DNA of 64,000 bases from Tomitella gaofuii (GCF_014126825.1 NZ_CP059900.1:3052954-3116953); one strand, 5' to 3'; numbered from the stretch's first letter, positions 14,458 through 23,906 are shown. Numbers and translations are program-made. The notes: a model not told the origin generated them from the sequence alone.

Positions 14458-14616
14458 TTAGACGAGGCCCGCCGGGGTGACGCCGTCGACCGGGCCGGTG
14501 TCTCCCGGCGTCGTCGCGGCGTTGCCGTTGCCCACCGAGCTGCTTCCCATGTTGAACAGCTGAAGGATGACGTTCGAGACCGCGGCGATCGCGCCGCTGG
14601 TAGGGCCGTTGATCAC
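14458..14616 (-). CDS. Small acidic hydrophobic peptide, second of three tandem paralogues (52 aa)
   Basis: GTG at 14614-14616 with AGGAG five bases upstream, a strong ribosome site; stop TAA at 14458-14460. Starts MINGPTSGAIAAVSNVILQL then FNMGSSSVGNGNAATT and a Pro/Gly/Asp tail ending TPAGLV. No basic residue, two Asp. Ungapped similarity to both neighbours over the first 29 residues, with the QLFNMGSS core. Unknown function. Confidence 0.65.
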   Translation of the reverse strand: MINGPTSGAIAAVSNVILQLFNMGSSSVGNGNAATTPGDTGPVDGVTPAGLV

Positions 14617-14710
14617 GGATACTCCTGAACTGTGTGAGGCGGACGCCGGGCCGGGCGGGCGGTCGTCGGAGAACTGCGAATCCGGCGACGACGCGCTGCC
14701 CCGGCCCGGC

Positions 14711-14729
14711 GCTTCCGCTCGGGAGCGGA
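14711..14729. repeat. Hairpin directly after the first small-peptide gene
   Basis: CCGCT and AGCGG pair around a CGGG loop, beginning 3-5 bases beyond the TGA at 14732-14734 in the direction of transcription. Confidence 0.4.
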
Positions 14730-14731
14730 GG

Positions 14732-14851
14732 TCAGCTGGCGAACAGGCCTCCGCCGTCCTGCGAACCCGTTCCACTGCTGCCGGCGTTGAAGAGCTGGAG
14801 CAGGGTGTCGAGCATGACGGCGATGACGCCGTTGTTCTGGCCGTTGTTCAC
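14732..14851 (-). CDS. Small acidic hydrophobic peptide, first of three tandem paralogues (39 aa)
   Basis: GTG at 14849-14851 preceded by AAAGG (7 bases); stop TGA at 14732-14734. Starts MNNGQNNGVIAVMLDTLLQL then FNAGSSGTGSQDGGGLFAS. No basic residue, two Asp. It is the first of three same-strand paralogues spaced by 115 and 95 bases. A possible promoter lies upstream on this strand (TTACGC at 14927-14932, 18-base spacer, TAGAAC at 14903-14908). Conservation of the QLFNAGSS core between the three, each with its own ribosome site and GTG start, is the main evidence that they are genes. Confidence 0.6.
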   Translation of the reverse strand: MNNGQNNGVIAVMLDTLLQLFNAGSSGTGSQDGGGLFAS

Positions 14852-15225
14852 GTTGTTGCCTTTCGTAGCGGAAATGTGTCGTGGTGCTTGGCACCGCGGT
14901 CAGTTCTATCCGCCCGCCCGGCCGCAGCGTAAGCCCCACGGACGCTCGTTCAGATATCTCTTAAAACACGATGTGACGGCTCACAGCAGGGCTTGCTCGT
15001 CCGACGCGGCGGTGCATATGCAAGGACGAGAACACGTTCTGGCCATCAGGACGTACGTCCTATACAATGGACTGGACATTGTGATGTGAGTCACTTCTCG
15101 TAACGTTCGCGCAACAGGGCACGATGCGCCCCGTCCGGGCCGCAGCAAGGCCGTCCCCGGAGCCGGGCGCGGCCCGGTGCCGCCGTCACGGAAGCCTCAC
15201 GGACTACCGACCACGGGGGGTCGAG
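14852..15225. other. Divergent regulatory region between the small-peptide cluster and the PucR-type gene
   Basis: Contains no gene that I can support. It is richer in A/T than its surroundings and carries the weak leftward promoter for the peptide genes (14903-14932) and a better rightward promoter with palindromes (15040-15081). The ~150 bases before the PucR start would be an untranslated leader. Confidence 0.5.
15040..15068 (+). promoter_or_regulatory. Promoter for the PucR-type gene with palindromic operator in the spacer
   Basis: TGGCCA (15040-15045) and TACAAT (15063-15068) are 17 bases apart, 4/6 and 5/6 matches to the consensus hexamers. The perfect 14-bp palindrome AGGACGTACGTCCT (15048-15061) fills the spacer, and a second dyad CAATG/CATTG (15065-15081) overlaps the start region. 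A repressor on the palindrome would block polymerase; autoregulation by the PucR-type protein is a reasonable guess. Confidence 0.55.
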
Positions 15226-16527
15226 ATGACACGAACCGCAATGGACCGCGGCCGCACCATGATGCTGAACGGCACGCCCGCCTCGCATGCCCTGGCGGAT
15301 TCCACCGCCCTCGCCGAGGAGGTTCTGCAGCACCACGCGGCCACCAGCACCGACTACCGCCTTTACCGGATGGCGGACGTGCACACGGACATCGTCCGCT
15401 CGCTCGCCGCCGGCTTCCGCCTGGCCGCGCGCCTGCTGGACGGCGGCCCGCTGCCGACGGAGGACGAGCTCTCCGGGATCCTCACGTTGATCGCGGAGAA
15501 GGCGTTGGTGGGCGTCCCCCTCAGCGCCATGATGGCGCTGACCGACGAGACCGTCGGCAAGCTGCGCGCCACCGTCCTCGCCCCGGCGCACGCGAGCGAC
15601 AACGAGGACCTGCGCGAGATCAACGACCGCATTTTCGCGTTCGCCCAGCACATCCACACGACGATCCCGATCTGCTACGTCAACGCCGCACGCCGCCCCG
15701 GAGGCCCCGGCACGGCGTCATCGCTCGCGGAGGCCTTGCTGGCGGGACGGGCGCCGACGGGGGACGTCCCCCGCGGCTACCTGGTGGTGCGGCTGGTGGT
15801 GGATCCGTGGTCTTCGGCCGACCCCGGCCTGCCCGCCGCGACCGGGCCGGCGCGCACGCGCGTGAACAGCACCCGGACGGTCCCGCCGCATCTCGCGATC
15901 AAGGCCGGTCACGACCTCGACGAGGCCGGCCGCCAGCTCAGCGCCGCATTCCCCGGCACGCTCATCGCGCCCGCGCCGCACCGGGGGCTGCTTCTCGCGC
16001 AGGCGCCGGTGGAGGCGCTGCGCGAGGCACTGCGCGAGATCGGCACGGTCCTGGGCGCGGAGATCACCGCGGTGACCGACACTGTGGCGACGGCCCAGAT
16101 CCCCCGCGCGGCGGAGGACACCCGGGAGCTCGCGCGGATCGTCACCCGCCTGCGCTACCCGGCCGGCGTCTACACGTTCGGCGACCTCGCGGTGGAGTAC
16201 CAGCTCACCCGCCCGGGTCCGGGTCGCGACCGGCTCGCAGCGGCGCTCGACCCGCTCACCGCCAATGCGGGGCTGATCGAGACGCTCGGCGTGCACATCG
16301 GCAACAACCTGGACCGGAGGCGCACCGCCACCGCTCTGGGCCTGCACCCGAACACCGTCGACCATCGGCTCAAGCGCATCGCCAAGCTCACCGGGCACGA
16401 CCCGACGCGACCGCACGGCCTGCGGCACCTGCACGCTGCCACCGTGATCGACAGGTTCCTGCGCGCACCGATGCCCCGCGCCGCCCACCTGGAACAGGCG
16501 GGCGGCACCCGCTTCAGCAGCCGATGA
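15226..16527 (+). CDS. PucR-family (CdaR-like) transcriptional regulator
   Basis: About 433 residues. The C-terminal ~60 residues carry the PucR-type helix-turn-helix: [20 protein letters not shown] then [20 protein letters not shown]. The central part (about 190-330) resembles the GGDEF-like linker of this family, and the N-terminal ~150 residues are helical and may bind a ligand. I chose the ATG at 15226 (GGGGGG five to ten bases upstream) instead of an earlier in-frame ATG. The 3' end overlaps the convergent glyS by 14 bases. Target unknown; the divergent small-peptide cluster is the obvious candidate. Confidence 0.82.
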   Translation: MTRTAMDRGRTMMLNGTPASHALADSTALAEEVLQHHAATSTDYRLYRMADVHTDIVRSLAAGFRLAARLLDGGPLPTEDELSGILTLIAEKALVGVPLSAMMALTDETVGKLRATVLAPAHASDNEDLREINDRIFAFAQHIHTTIPICYVNAARRPGGPGTASSLAEALLAGRAPTGDVPRGYLVVRLVVDPWSSADPGLPAATGPARTRVNSTRTVPPHLAIKAGHDLDEAGRQLSAAFPGTLIAPAPHRGLLLAQAPVEALREALREIGTVLGAEITAVTDTVATAQIPRAAEDTRELARIVTRLRYPAGVYTFGDLAVEYQLTRPGPGRDRLAAALDPLTANAGLIETLGVHIGNNLDRRRTATALGLHPNTVDHRLKRIAKLTGHDPTRPHGLRHLHAATVIDRFLRAPMPRAAHLEQAGGTRFSSR

Positions 16528-17923
16528 GACGCTGGGCCAGGTAGCCCTCCACCTGGTCCAGCGCGATGCGCTCCTGCGCCATCGAATCACGCTCGCGGAT
16601 GGTCACCGCCTGGTCCTCGAGCGTGTCGAAGTCGACCGTGATGCAGAACGGCGTGCCCACCTCGTCCTGGCGGCGGTAGCGGCGGCCGATGGCCCCCGCA
16701 TCGTCGAAGTCGACGTTCCAGTTGCGGCGCAGCTGCTGCGCGAGGTCCTTGGCCTTGGGCGTGAGATCCGCGTTGCGGCTCAGCGGCAGCACCGCGGCCT
16801 TCACCGGCGCGAGCCTGCGGTCCAGTCGCAGCACCGTGCGCGTGTCCACGCCGCCCTTGGCGTTGGGCGCCTCGTCCTCCGTGTACGCGTCGACGAGGAA
16901 GGCCATCAGCGACCTGCCCAGCCCCGCCGCCGGCTCGATGACGTACGGCGTGTAGCGCTCGCCGGCCGCCTGGTCGTAGAAGCTCAGGTCCGCACCCGAG
17001 TGCTCGCTGTGCGTCGAGAGGTCGAAATCCGTCCGGTTGGCGATGCCCTCGAGCTCGCCCCACTCGCTGCCGGCGAACTCGAACCGGTACTCGATGTCGA
17101 TGGTGCTCTTGGAGTAGTGCGAGAGCTTCTCGGCCGGGTGCTCGTAGAGCCGCAGGTTGTCCTTGTTGATGCCGAGGTCGGTGTACCAGCCGAACCGCTG
17201 GTCGATCCAGTACTTGTGCCAGGTCTCGTCCTCGCCGGGCTTGACGAAGAACTCCATCTCCATCTGCTCGAACTCACGGGTCCGGAAGATGAAGTTGCCG
17301 GGCGTGATCTCGTTGCGGAAACTCTTGCCGATCTGGCCGATGCCGAACGGCGGCTTCTTGCGCGCGGTGTTGAGCACGTTCGCGAAGTTGACGAAGATCC
17401 CCTGGGCGGTCTCGGGGCGCAGGTAGTGCAACCCCTCCTCGCTCTCCACCGGCCCGAGGAAGGTCTTGAGCATCATGTTGAAGTCGCGCGGCTCGGTCCA
17501 CTGCCCCTTGGTGCCGCAGTCCGGGCAGCCGAGCAGGTCCATGGCCACGGTGTCCGGGTCGTCGATCCCGTGCTTGGCGGCGTACGCCTCCTGCAGGTGG
17601 TCCTGCCGGTGCCGCTTGTGGCAGTTGAGGCACTCCACGAGCGGATCGTTGAACACCGCGAGGTGACCGGAGGCCACCCACACCTGGCGCGGCAGGATCA
17701 CCGACGAGTCGATGCCGACGGTGTCGTCGCGGCCGGTGATCATGCTCCGCCACCACTGCCGCTTGATGTTCTCTTTGAGCTCCACGCCGAGGGGGCCGTA
17801 GTCCCAGGCAGAGCGGGTTCCGCCGTAGATCTCGCCGCTCGGGAACACCAGGCCGCGACGCTTGGCCAGGTTGACGACGGTGTCGATACGGTTGGACTTG
17901 CCTGCCACTGACTTACCTGCCAA
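16514..17923 (-). CDS. glyS: Glycyl-tRNA synthetase (class II, alpha2 type)
   Basis: A 469-residue homodimer-type enzyme that charges tRNA-Gly. Visible marks: [20 protein letters not shown] near the N-terminus, zinc-type cysteines (CLNCHKRH and CPDCGTKG), class II motif 2 around [11 protein letters not shown]...[14 protein letters not shown], motif 3 [18 protein letters not shown], and a C-terminal anticodon-binding domain ([14 protein letters not shown] onward). Normal length. The order glyS, divergent ArsR/SmtB, zur matches mycobacteria (Rv2357c-Rv2359). Confidence 0.96.
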   Translation of the reverse strand: MAGKSVAGKSNRIDTVVNLAKRRGLVFPSGEIYGGTRSAWDYGPLGVELKENIKRQWWRSMITGRDDTVGIDSSVILPRQVWVASGHLAVFNDPLVECLNCHKRHRQDHLQEAYAAKHGIDDPDTVAMDLLGCPDCGTKGQWTEPRDFNMMLKTFLGPVESEEGLHYLRPETAQGIFVNFANVLNTARKKPPFGIGQIGKSFRNEITPGNFIFRTREFEQMEMEFFVKPGEDETWHKYWIDQRFGWYTDLGINKDNLRLYEHPAEKLSHYSKSTIDIEYRFEFAGSEWGELEGIANRTDFDLSTHSEHSGADLSFYDQAAGERYTPYVIEPAAGLGRSLMAFLVDAYTEDEAPNAKGGVDTRTVLRLDRRLAPVKAAVLPLSRNADLTPKAKDLAQQLRRNWNVDFDDAGAIGRRYRRQDEVGTPFCITVDFDTLEDQAVTIRERDSMAQERIALDQVEGYLAQRLIGC

Positions 17924-18036
17924 TCGGGGTGAGCTGAGAGGTGCGGGGCCGCGGCGCGGGCGCGCTCGCGATACCCGGTCAGCCTATCGGGTGGCGCCGC
18001 CTCTCCGGGGACCACCCGCCGCGGGACACCGCCGCG

Positions 18037-18074
18037 TTGACATGCGTGAGACTGCATATGAGAATGATTTGCAT
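18037..18074 (+). promoter_or_regulatory. Leaderless smtB-zur promoter with metalloregulator-like dyad
   Basis: TTGACA (18037-18042), a 17-base spacer and GAGAAT (18060-18065) form a good promoter whose start point falls on the ATG at 18073. The dyad ATGxxAATGATTxxCAT (18058-18074) overlaps the -10 and start codon; its AATGATT core resembles Zur/Fur-type sites. Zinc-dependent autorepression by SmtB or Zur is inferred. Confidence 0.6.
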
Positions 18075-18477
18075 GACGACGGCGCAGTTGCACGACGACC
18101 GACCCCCTCGGCACGACCCGGGCCGCACCGACCACCGACGGTCGGCCGAGGCTCCGGATGCGGCGCTGCTCGATGCGGCCGGTGCCCTGCTCCGTGCGCT
18201 GTCCGCACCAGCCAGGATGGCCATCGTCCTGCGGCTGCGCGAGAACGATTGCTGCGTCCACGATCTTGTCGACGCGCTCGGGCTGCCGCAGCCGCTCGTG
18301 AGCCAGCACCTGCGCGTACTGAAGTCGTCGGGCGTGGTCACGGGCGAACGCGCCGGCCGGGAAGTGCGCTACCACCTGATGGACGAGCACCTCGCGCACA
18401 TCGTGACCGACGCGCTCGAGCACGCCGACGAGCTGCAATCGCAGCCGGTGGACGCCGAGGACGGGGGCGCATCGTGA
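18073..18477 (+). CDS. smtB: ArsR/SmtB-family metal-sensing repressor
   Basis: A 134-residue winged-helix repressor. ALLRALSAPARMAIVLRLRE and DCCVHDLVDALGLPQPLVSQ, then HLRVLKSSGVVTGERAGREV, give the typical ArsR fold; the Cys-Cys-Val-His beside helix 3 and the histidines in the last helix (DEHLAHIVTDALEHADE) are the usual alpha5-type zinc ligands. Co-transcribed with zur (4-base overlap), as in M. tuberculosis where zinc releases SmtB and lets zur be expressed. The ATG at 18073 was chosen because the promoter places the transcript start there; in-frame upstream ATGs lack ribosome sites. Confidence 0.87.
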   Translation: MTTAQLHDDRPPRHDPGRTDHRRSAEAPDAALLDAAGALLRALSAPARMAIVLRLRENDCCVHDLVDALGLPQPLVSQHLRVLKSSGVVTGERAGREVRYHLMDEHLAHIVTDALEHADELQSQPVDAEDGGAS

Positions 18478-18887
18478 CCACCGCCGGCCGCCCCGCCGTC
18501 GGCGTGCGGGCCACCAAGCAGCGCAGCGCGATCACCGCGATGCTCGAGGAGATCACGGACTTCCGGTCCGCGCAGGATCTGCACGACGAGCTGCGGCGCC
18601 GCGGCGCGGCGATCTCGCTGACCACCGTGTACCGGACGATGCAGTCGCTGGTCGACTCCGGCGAGGTCGACGTGCTGCGCACCGACACCGGCGAATCCGT
18701 CTACCGCCGTTGCTCGTCAGGGCACCACCACCACCTGGTGTGCCGGCGCTGCGGCTACACCGTGGAGATCGACGGCCCCACTGTGGAGGCGTGGACACGC
18801 ACGGTGGCCGCCGAACACGGATTCACCGAGCCGGGGCACACCCTGGAGGTGTTCGGTGTCTGCTCCGAGTGCGCCGGCGCCGGCTGA
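18474..18887 (+). CDS. zur: Zinc uptake regulator (Fur family)
   Basis: A 137-residue Fur-family repressor. N-terminal winged helix about 10-80 (RATKQRSAITAMLEEITDFR, ISLTTVYRTMQSLVDSGEVD), then the metal domain with RCSSGHHHHLVCRRCGYTVE and a C-terminal VFGVCSEC: two CxxC pairs for a structural zinc and a His-rich regulatory site. The GTG overlaps the smtB stop (GTGA). Represses zinc uptake and alternative ribosomal-protein genes when zinc is ample (family knowledge). Confidence 0.92.
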   Translation: MTTAGRPAVGVRATKQRSAITAMLEEITDFRSAQDLHDELRRRGAAISLTTVYRTMQSLVDSGEVDVLRTDTGESVYRRCSSGHHHHLVCRRCGYTVEIDGPTVEAWTRTVAAEHGFTEPGHTLEVFGVCSECAGAG

Positions 18888-18921
18888 CCCGCGCACCGGC
18901 GGGATCACAGCATCGGCCGGG

Positions 18922-20556
18922 TCACTCCCCTGCTCCCGCAGGATCAGGGATCTCGTGCGGCCGGTACCGCGGCAGGCGCGACGCCGGCAGGATCGCGGTG
19001 GCGCTGAGGATGGCGAGCACCAGCAGCCCGTACTTGAGCGTCCGCAGCCGCACGTCCTCATTGACCTCCACAGCTCGGTCGATCTGCTGCGGCGAGGCGT
19101 CGGTGGTCGATTCCAGGTGCTCGCGCAGCTGGTCGTTGCGGACGAAGTCGACCTTGTCCAGGTCCACCTGCGCCACGAGTGAATCGGGAACACCCGTCTG
19201 ATGCGCGACAGCGTTGCCGATGCCGATCGACAGCAGCGACACCAGGATGGCGCCGATGACCGCCGTCCCCACCGCCGAGGCGAGGTTCTGCGTGGTGCCG
19301 CGGATGGAGCCGACGTCGCCCGCGAGCTCCTTGGGGGCGCTCGTGACCAGCACGTTGAACACGAGCGTCACCAAGGCGCCTTGACCGATGCCGAAAACGA
19401 TCAGTCCGATGATCGTCGGCGCGGTCTCCCAGTTGTTGCTCACCACGTATGCCAGCCACACCAGCGCAGCGGTGGTGAGGACGAACGACGCCACGCCGAT
19501 CACGCGCGGGCTGTACCGCTTGTAGAAGCGCACGACCAGCGTGGCGGTGATGAAGACGGTGAGGTTGAACGGCAGCATCGCCAGCGACGTGTCGAACGCG
19601 CTGCGCCCCTGCACGATCTGGATGTACAGCGGCACGGTGAAGTTGAGGGCGGCCTCCATGGCCACGACGATGAACATCGCGTAGACGGCGGCGCGCTCGC
19701 TGGACGAGCCGAGGACCGACAGGTCCACCAGCGGGGTCCTGCCGGCCCGCACCCGCGCGCGCGTCCACAGGAAGAACCCTTGGCCGACGACGAGACCGAC
19801 GAGCACGAGAAGCGGGGCGGGCGACACGCCGACGATGTCGAAGGGCGCGTCCGGCGATGCGAACCACACGCCCCACGCGTTGAGGTTCTGGAATCCGACG
19901 GTGATGAGCACGATCGCCGCGCCGATGAGCGCCGCGGCGACGAAGTCGATCTCGATGCCCGCGTCGCCCTCGTCGCCGCGCAGCGTGAAGCTGAGCAGGA
20001 AGACGACGACGGCGATGCCCAGCACGATGGCGAACGACGGGCGCCAGCCGACGGTGCTGGCGAGCGCGCCGCCGATGAGGAACGCGCTCACCCCGGACAA
20101 CGCGCGCGCCGAACCGAGCGAACCGACCGCCGTGGCCTGCTGGCTTCCGCGGTAGTTCTCGGCGATGAGCGCCACCAGCGCAGGGACGATGATCGCCGCC
20201 GAGGCGCCCGCGAGGCCCTGGCCCGCGATAGCCCATCCCACGCTGGGCGCGACGAGCATGACCACCGACGACACGGCGAACAGCACGATCACCGCGCGGA
20301 ACACCCGCAGCCAGCCGAGCTTCTGGCCGATCTTGGCGCCCACCATCACCAGCGCTGCGACGACCAGCCCGTAGACGACGATGGTCCCGGCGACCGTCGT
20401 CGGCGAGGCGCCGAACGAGTCGACCATGCCGCCCAGCGACACCGGCAGCACCGCCACATTGAACGACATGAGCATCTGGGCCAGGAAGAGGCCGATCATC
20501 GGCGTCCACGGGGCGCGTTCTGCAGTCACCTCCGGTACCGCGGTCGACGAACTCAT
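18922..20556 (-). CDS. MFS transporter (EmrB/QacA-like, 14 TM)
   Basis: A 544-residue drug:H+ antiporter-type permease with about 14 helices: PMIGLFLAQMLMSFNVAVLP at the first, WAIAGQGLAGASAAIIVPAL, a GxLxxR-like IGQKLGWLRVFRAV loop, and a C-terminal extracytoplasmic loop (PDSLVAQVDLDKVDFVRNDQ) before the last helix. ATG with GGAAGG upstream, overlapping the glutaminase stop by ATGA, so the two are coupled. Substrate unknown; the pairing with glutaminase could mean export of an amino acid or analogue. Confidence 0.85.
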   Translation of the reverse strand: MSSSTAVPEVTAERAPWTPMIGLFLAQMLMSFNVAVLPVSLGGMVDSFGASPTTVAGTIVVYGLVVAALVMVGAKIGQKLGWLRVFRAVIVLFAVSSVVMLVAPSVGWAIAGQGLAGASAAIIVPALVALIAENYRGSQQATAVGSLGSARALSGVSAFLIGGALASTVGWRPSFAIVLGIAVVVFLLSFTLRGDEGDAGIEIDFVAAALIGAAIVLITVGFQNLNAWGVWFASPDAPFDIVGVSPAPLLVLVGLVVGQGFFLWTRARVRAGRTPLVDLSVLGSSSERAAVYAMFIVVAMEAALNFTVPLYIQIVQGRSAFDTSLAMLPFNLTVFITATLVVRFYKRYSPRVIGVASFVLTTAALVWLAYVVSNNWETAPTIIGLIVFGIGQGALVTLVFNVLVTSAPKELAGDVGSIRGTTQNLASAVGTAVIGAILVSLLSIGIGNAVAHQTGVPDSLVAQVDLDKVDFVRNDQLREHLESTTDASPQQIDRAVEVNEDVRLRTLKYGLLVLAILSATAILPASRLPRYRPHEIPDPAGAGE

Positions 20557-21584
20557 ACCGTGCCTTCCTTCCCCAAGCTGTTTTCGGCCGCACCGTGCGC
20601 CGCCGACGCGAACAGGTTGAGCCCCAGCGCCCGCGAAAGGTAGGCCGTGGCCCGCTGGCCCCGGACACTGTTCCCCGCACTGTCGAGGCGGGGCGAGAAG
20701 GTCCCGATGGCGCCCTTGCCCGGCGCGATCGCGACGATGCCGCCGGCCACCCCGGACTTGGCGGGGAGCCCCACCTCGAACATCCACGTGCCCGAACGTT
20801 CATACATCCCCGTCGATGCGAGCACGGCGAGCGTGTCGCGCGCGGTCTGCCCCGACACCACGCGCTCGCCGGTCACCGGGTTCACGCCGCCGTCCGCCAG
20901 CGTGGCGCCCATGACGGCGAGGTCGTGCGCGGTGACGCGCAGGGAACACTGCCGGGTGTAGACGTCCACGAGCGAGACGGGATCGACCTCGACGCGGCCG
21001 TAGCTTTCCAGCAGTTGCGCGAGGGCCCGATTGCGGTGGTTGGTGAGCATCTCGGAGTGGTAGGCCTCGCCGTCGAGTTCCAGGCTGCGGCCCGCGAAGC
21101 GCGAGAGCCCGGTGCGCACGCGCTCCCACTGCTCGGCGGGCGTCGCCCCCGGCACGAGCCCGGTGGTCGCGAGGGCGCCGGCGTTCACCATGGGGTTGCG
21201 CGGGTGCCCGTCGCCCAGTTCCATCGCGATGACCGAGTTGAACGGCAGCCCCGTGTTGTCGACGCCGACCCGCTCCCGCAGCACCATGTGTCCGTGCGCC
21301 TCGCAGGCGAGCGCGAAGACGAAGGCCTTCGAGATCGACTGGATCGTGAACCGGTCGCCGACGTCGCCGACCTCGTGGACGTCGCCGTCGGTCTCGGTGA
21401 CCGCGACGGCGAACAGGTCCGGGTCGGCCGCGGCGAGTACGGGGATGTAGTCCGCGACGGCGCCGTCCTCGAGCGGCAGGTATCTGCTGTGCGCCGCCTC
21501 GACGATCCGGTCGATCCGCGCCGGCGGCGGCAGCGCGCCGGTGGACACCGCCTGTGGGACGTCGCGTAATTCTCTGTGCACCAC
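20553..21584 (-). CDS. glsA: Glutaminase (serine beta-lactamase-like fold)
   Basis: About 343 residues, converting glutamine to glutamate and ammonia. Active-site Ser-x-x-Lys is seen in FTIQSISKAFVFALACE; GLPFNSVIAMELGDGHPRNP, NPMVNAGALATTGL and LTNHRNRALAQLLESYG are family signatures, as is the late SGVAGGIVAIAPGKGAIGTF. Two consecutive GTG codons follow GGAGAGG; the first (21582-21584) is used here, the second would remove one residue. Upstream of and coupled to the MFS gene. Confidence 0.92.
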   Translation of the reverse strand: MVHRELRDVPQAVSTGALPPPARIDRIVEAAHSRYLPLEDGAVADYIPVLAAADPDLFAVAVTETDGDVHEVGDVGDRFTIQSISKAFVFALACEAHGHMVLRERVGVDNTGLPFNSVIAMELGDGHPRNPMVNAGALATTGLVPGATPAEQWERVRTGLSRFAGRSLELDGEAYHSEMLTNHRNRALAQLLESYGRVEVDPVSLVDVYTRQCSLRVTAHDLAVMGATLADGGVNPVTGERVVSGQTARDTLAVLASTGMYERSGTWMFEVGLPAKSGVAGGIVAIAPGKGAIGTFSPRLDSAGNSVRGQRATAYLSRALGLNLFASAAHGAAENSLGKEGTV

Positions 21585-21699
21585 TACCTCTCCGCAGTCG
21601 GATATACCGGTAGAATCGTCGCATAAAAGTGCCGTGCAGGACGAGGGAAACCGGCATGAGGCGCGCACCGGCGCCCGGCTCCCCCCCGATCGGGGTGGA

Positions 21700-22185
21700 C
21701 TACTCCCCGAGTGCGGCGAACACGGCGCGGGCTTCCGCGGCGCCGCCCAGCACCAGCAGCAGCAGGGTCCGCAGGGGCTCGTCGGCCAGGCCGGAACCCG
21801 GAAACGCGTACTGCAGCACCACATCAGCGCTGTCGCCGCCTCCCTGCGCCACCGCGCGCAGGGTGCCGAACTGGGCGCGTTCCCGCGCAGCGGCCAGCAG
21901 CGCACCGAGGCGCTCGTCATCGGGCACGTCCCAGGCCACCACGCAGGTCACCGAGACCATCTCGAGTCCGTCCGCGATCTGCGCCACGTGCACTGCGCAC
22001 GGTGCGCCGCCGAAGTGGAAGCTCACCGAACCGTCCCCGTTGGATTCCCGTGCCGGCGACTGCACCTCCGCGTCGTCGGCCACCGAGGCGAGCGCGCGCG
22101 CGACCCGTCCGCGCAGCCGTGCCACCGCGTCGACGTGGCCCCCGCCGTCCTCGCTGCCCTCGGGATCCCCTGGCAGGCGGCTCAC
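21700..22185 (-). CDS. Conserved hypothetical protein (Rv2360c-like)
   Basis: A 161-residue cytoplasmic protein found between uppS and downstream genes in Mycobacteriales. Structure seen: [51 protein letters not shown] and [20 protein letters not shown], ending [17 protein letters not shown]. The alternation resembles YbjN/secretion-chaperone-like folds but this is weak. GTG overlapping the uppS stop (GTGA). Function unknown. Confidence 0.78.
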   Translation of the reverse strand: MSRLPGDPEGSEDGGGHVDAVARLRGRVARALASVADDAEVQSPARESNGDGSVSFHFGGAPCAVHVAQIADGLEMVSVTCVVAWDVPDDERLGALLAAARERAQFGTLRAVAQGGGDSADVVLQYAFPGSGLADEPLRTLLLLVLGGAAEARAVFAALGE

Positions 22186-23021
22186 TTGACACCCCCGAAC
22201 CGGCGGTCGCGCCGCGCGTACTCGAGGCAGGCCGCCCACAGGTCGCGTCTGTCGAAGTCGGGGAACAGCGTGTCCTGGAAGACCAGCTCGGCGTAGGCGG
22301 ACTGCCACGGCAGGAAGTTGGACGTGCGCAGTTCGCCGGACGGTCGCAGGAACAGGTCCACGTCGGGCATGTCCGGTTCGTCAAGGTACCGCGCGAACGT
22401 CTTCTCGGTGATCTTCTCCGGGTCGATGCGCCCGGCCGCCGCCTCGCGGGCGAGGGCTCGGGCCGCGTCCGCGATCTCGGCACGCCCGCCATAGTTGACG
22501 CACATGGTCAGCGTCATCACGGAGTTGCCCGCGGTGAGCTCCTCGGCGGCTTCGAGCTCGGTGATCACCGACTTCCACAGCCGGGGCCTGCGCCCGGCCC
22601 AGCGCACGCGCACGCCCATCTCGTTCATCTCGTCGCGGCGCCGGCGGATGACATCGCGGTTGAAGCCCATCAGGAAGCGGACCTCCTCCGGGCTGCGCTT
22701 CCAATTCTCCGTGGAGAAGGCGTAGGCGGACAGGTGCGATACGCCCATGTCGATGCACCCGCACACCGTGTCCATCAGGACCGCCTCGCCGCGCTCGTGC
22801 CCGGCCGTGCGCGGCAGGCCGCGTTCCTGCGCCCACCGCCCGTTGCCGTCCATCACCAAGGCCACGTGGCGGGGCACGAGCGCGGCGGGGATGTCGGGCG
22901 GCGTCGCGCCGGAGGGGTGCGGGTCCGGTGGCCGTGGCGCCGCGGCTGGGCCCGGCCCCGCGGCGGCCGCCGCGTCAGCGCCGGTCCGCCGCGTTCGTCG
23001 TCGCTGGATCACGCACCTCAT
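22182..23021 (-). CDS. uppS: Cis-prenyl (decaprenyl/undecaprenyl) diphosphate synthase
   Basis: About 279 residues. Extends allylic diphosphates by Z-isoprene units to make the lipid carrier for peptidoglycan and arabinogalactan. Conserved blocks: [20 protein letters not shown] (catalytic Asp), [27 protein letters not shown], then [15 protein letters not shown], and [20 protein letters not shown], ending [19 protein letters not shown]. Closest in layout to the long-chain Rv2361c enzyme, with a ~45-residue Pro/Ala-rich N-terminus. The start is uncertain (ATG 23021 or GTG 23012); either overlaps recO. Confidence 0.93.
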   Translation of the reverse strand: MRCVIQRRRTRRTGADAAAAAGPGPAAAPRPPDPHPSGATPPDIPAALVPRHVALVMDGNGRWAQERGLPRTAGHERGEAVLMDTVCGCIDMGVSHLSAYAFSTENWKRSPEEVRFLMGFNRDVIRRRRDEMNEMGVRVRWAGRRPRLWKSVITELEAAEELTAGNSVMTLTMCVNYGGRAEIADAARALAREAAAGRIDPEKITEKTFARYLDEPDMPDVDLFLRPSGELRTSNFLPWQSAYAELVFQDTLFPDFDRRDLWAACLEYARRDRRFGGVK

Positions 23022-23820
23022 CCTGCCCTGACACCGCGCCCGCGCGCACGTCCACCCCGCGCGCCGCCGGGTGCGGCGCGCCACGCTCGATCATCGGCAA
23101 CGTCCGCAACTGGCGCTCCAGGTGCCACTGCAGATGTGCGGCGACCAGGCCGCTGGCCTGGGACCGGGCCTGTGCGGGTGCGGCCTCGGCGACGTCCCAG
23201 ACGCCGCGCTCGAGCGCCAGCATGAGCTCGAGCACCCCCTCCGCCGGGGTCGCCGATCCGGGCGGGCGGCAGTGCACGCACACCGCCCCGCCGGCGGCGA
23301 CGTGGAAGGCGCGGTGCGGCCCGCTCTGCCCGCACCGCGCGCATTCGGTGAGCGCCGGCGCCCACCCGGCGACGGACATCGCCCGCAGCAGGTACGAGTC
23401 GAGGATCAGCCCGGCCGGCCGGCGGGCCGACGCCAGCGCCCGCAGCGCACCGACGGCGAGGAGGTACTGGTCGCGGACCGGGGCGTGCTCCTCGCCCGCC
23501 AGCCGTTCAGAGGTCTCCAGCACCGCCGAGGCCGTGGTGTAGAGGGCGTAGTCGGCCACGATGGGGTCGGTGAACGCGTCGAGGATCTGCACCTGCGTGA
23601 CGGTGGCGAGCCCGCGTCCGGGATTGCGTCCCGGATAGAGCTGCACGTCGATGTGCCCGAAGGGCTCGAGCCGCCCGCCGAAGCGCGAACGGGTGCGCCG
23701 CACGCCCTTGGCCACCGCGCGGACCAGGCCGTGGTCGCGCGTGAGCAACGTGATGATGCGATCCGCCTCGCCCAGCTTGTGCCGGCGCAGCACCACCGCC
23801 CGATCCCGGTACAGCCTCAC
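22975..23820 (-). CDS. recO: DNA repair protein RecO
   Basis: A 281-residue recombination mediator that with RecR loads RecA on gaps. N-terminal OB fold ([59 protein letters not shown]), helical domain, and the C4 zinc site CARCGQSG...CVHC. GTG at 23818-23820 preceded by GGAGG. The C-terminus is ~40 residues longer than usual and overlaps uppS. Confidence 0.92.
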   Translation of the reverse strand: MRLYRDRAVVLRRHKLGEADRIITLLTRDHGLVRAVAKGVRRTRSRFGGRLEPFGHIDVQLYPGRNPGRGLATVTQVQILDAFTDPIVADYALYTTASAVLETSERLAGEEHAPVRDQYLLAVGALRALASARRPAGLILDSYLLRAMSVAGWAPALTECARCGQSGPHRAFHVAAGGAVCVHCRPPGSATPAEGVLELMLALERGVWDVAEAAPAQARSQASGLVAAHLQWHLERQLRTLPMIERGAPHPAARGVDVRAGAVSGQDEVRDPATTNAADRR

Positions 23821-23879
23821 CGATCGACCTCCACCGGACCATCCTAGGCCGCCCGGCGCGCGGCCATGCACTTCCTCCC

Positions 23880-23906
23880 GTTCGTTCGAACGAACAGTGC
23901 TAGCGT
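23880..23906 (+). promoter_or_regulatory. Palindromic operator and -10 of the amidase/TetR operon
   Basis: GTTCGTTCGAACGAAC (23880-23895) is a perfect 16-bp palindrome; TAGCGT (23901-23906) suits a -10 element 30 bases before the amidase ATG. A TetR-type gene follows the amidase, and 16-bp palindromes over the core promoter are typical of TetR operators. Confidence 0.6.
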
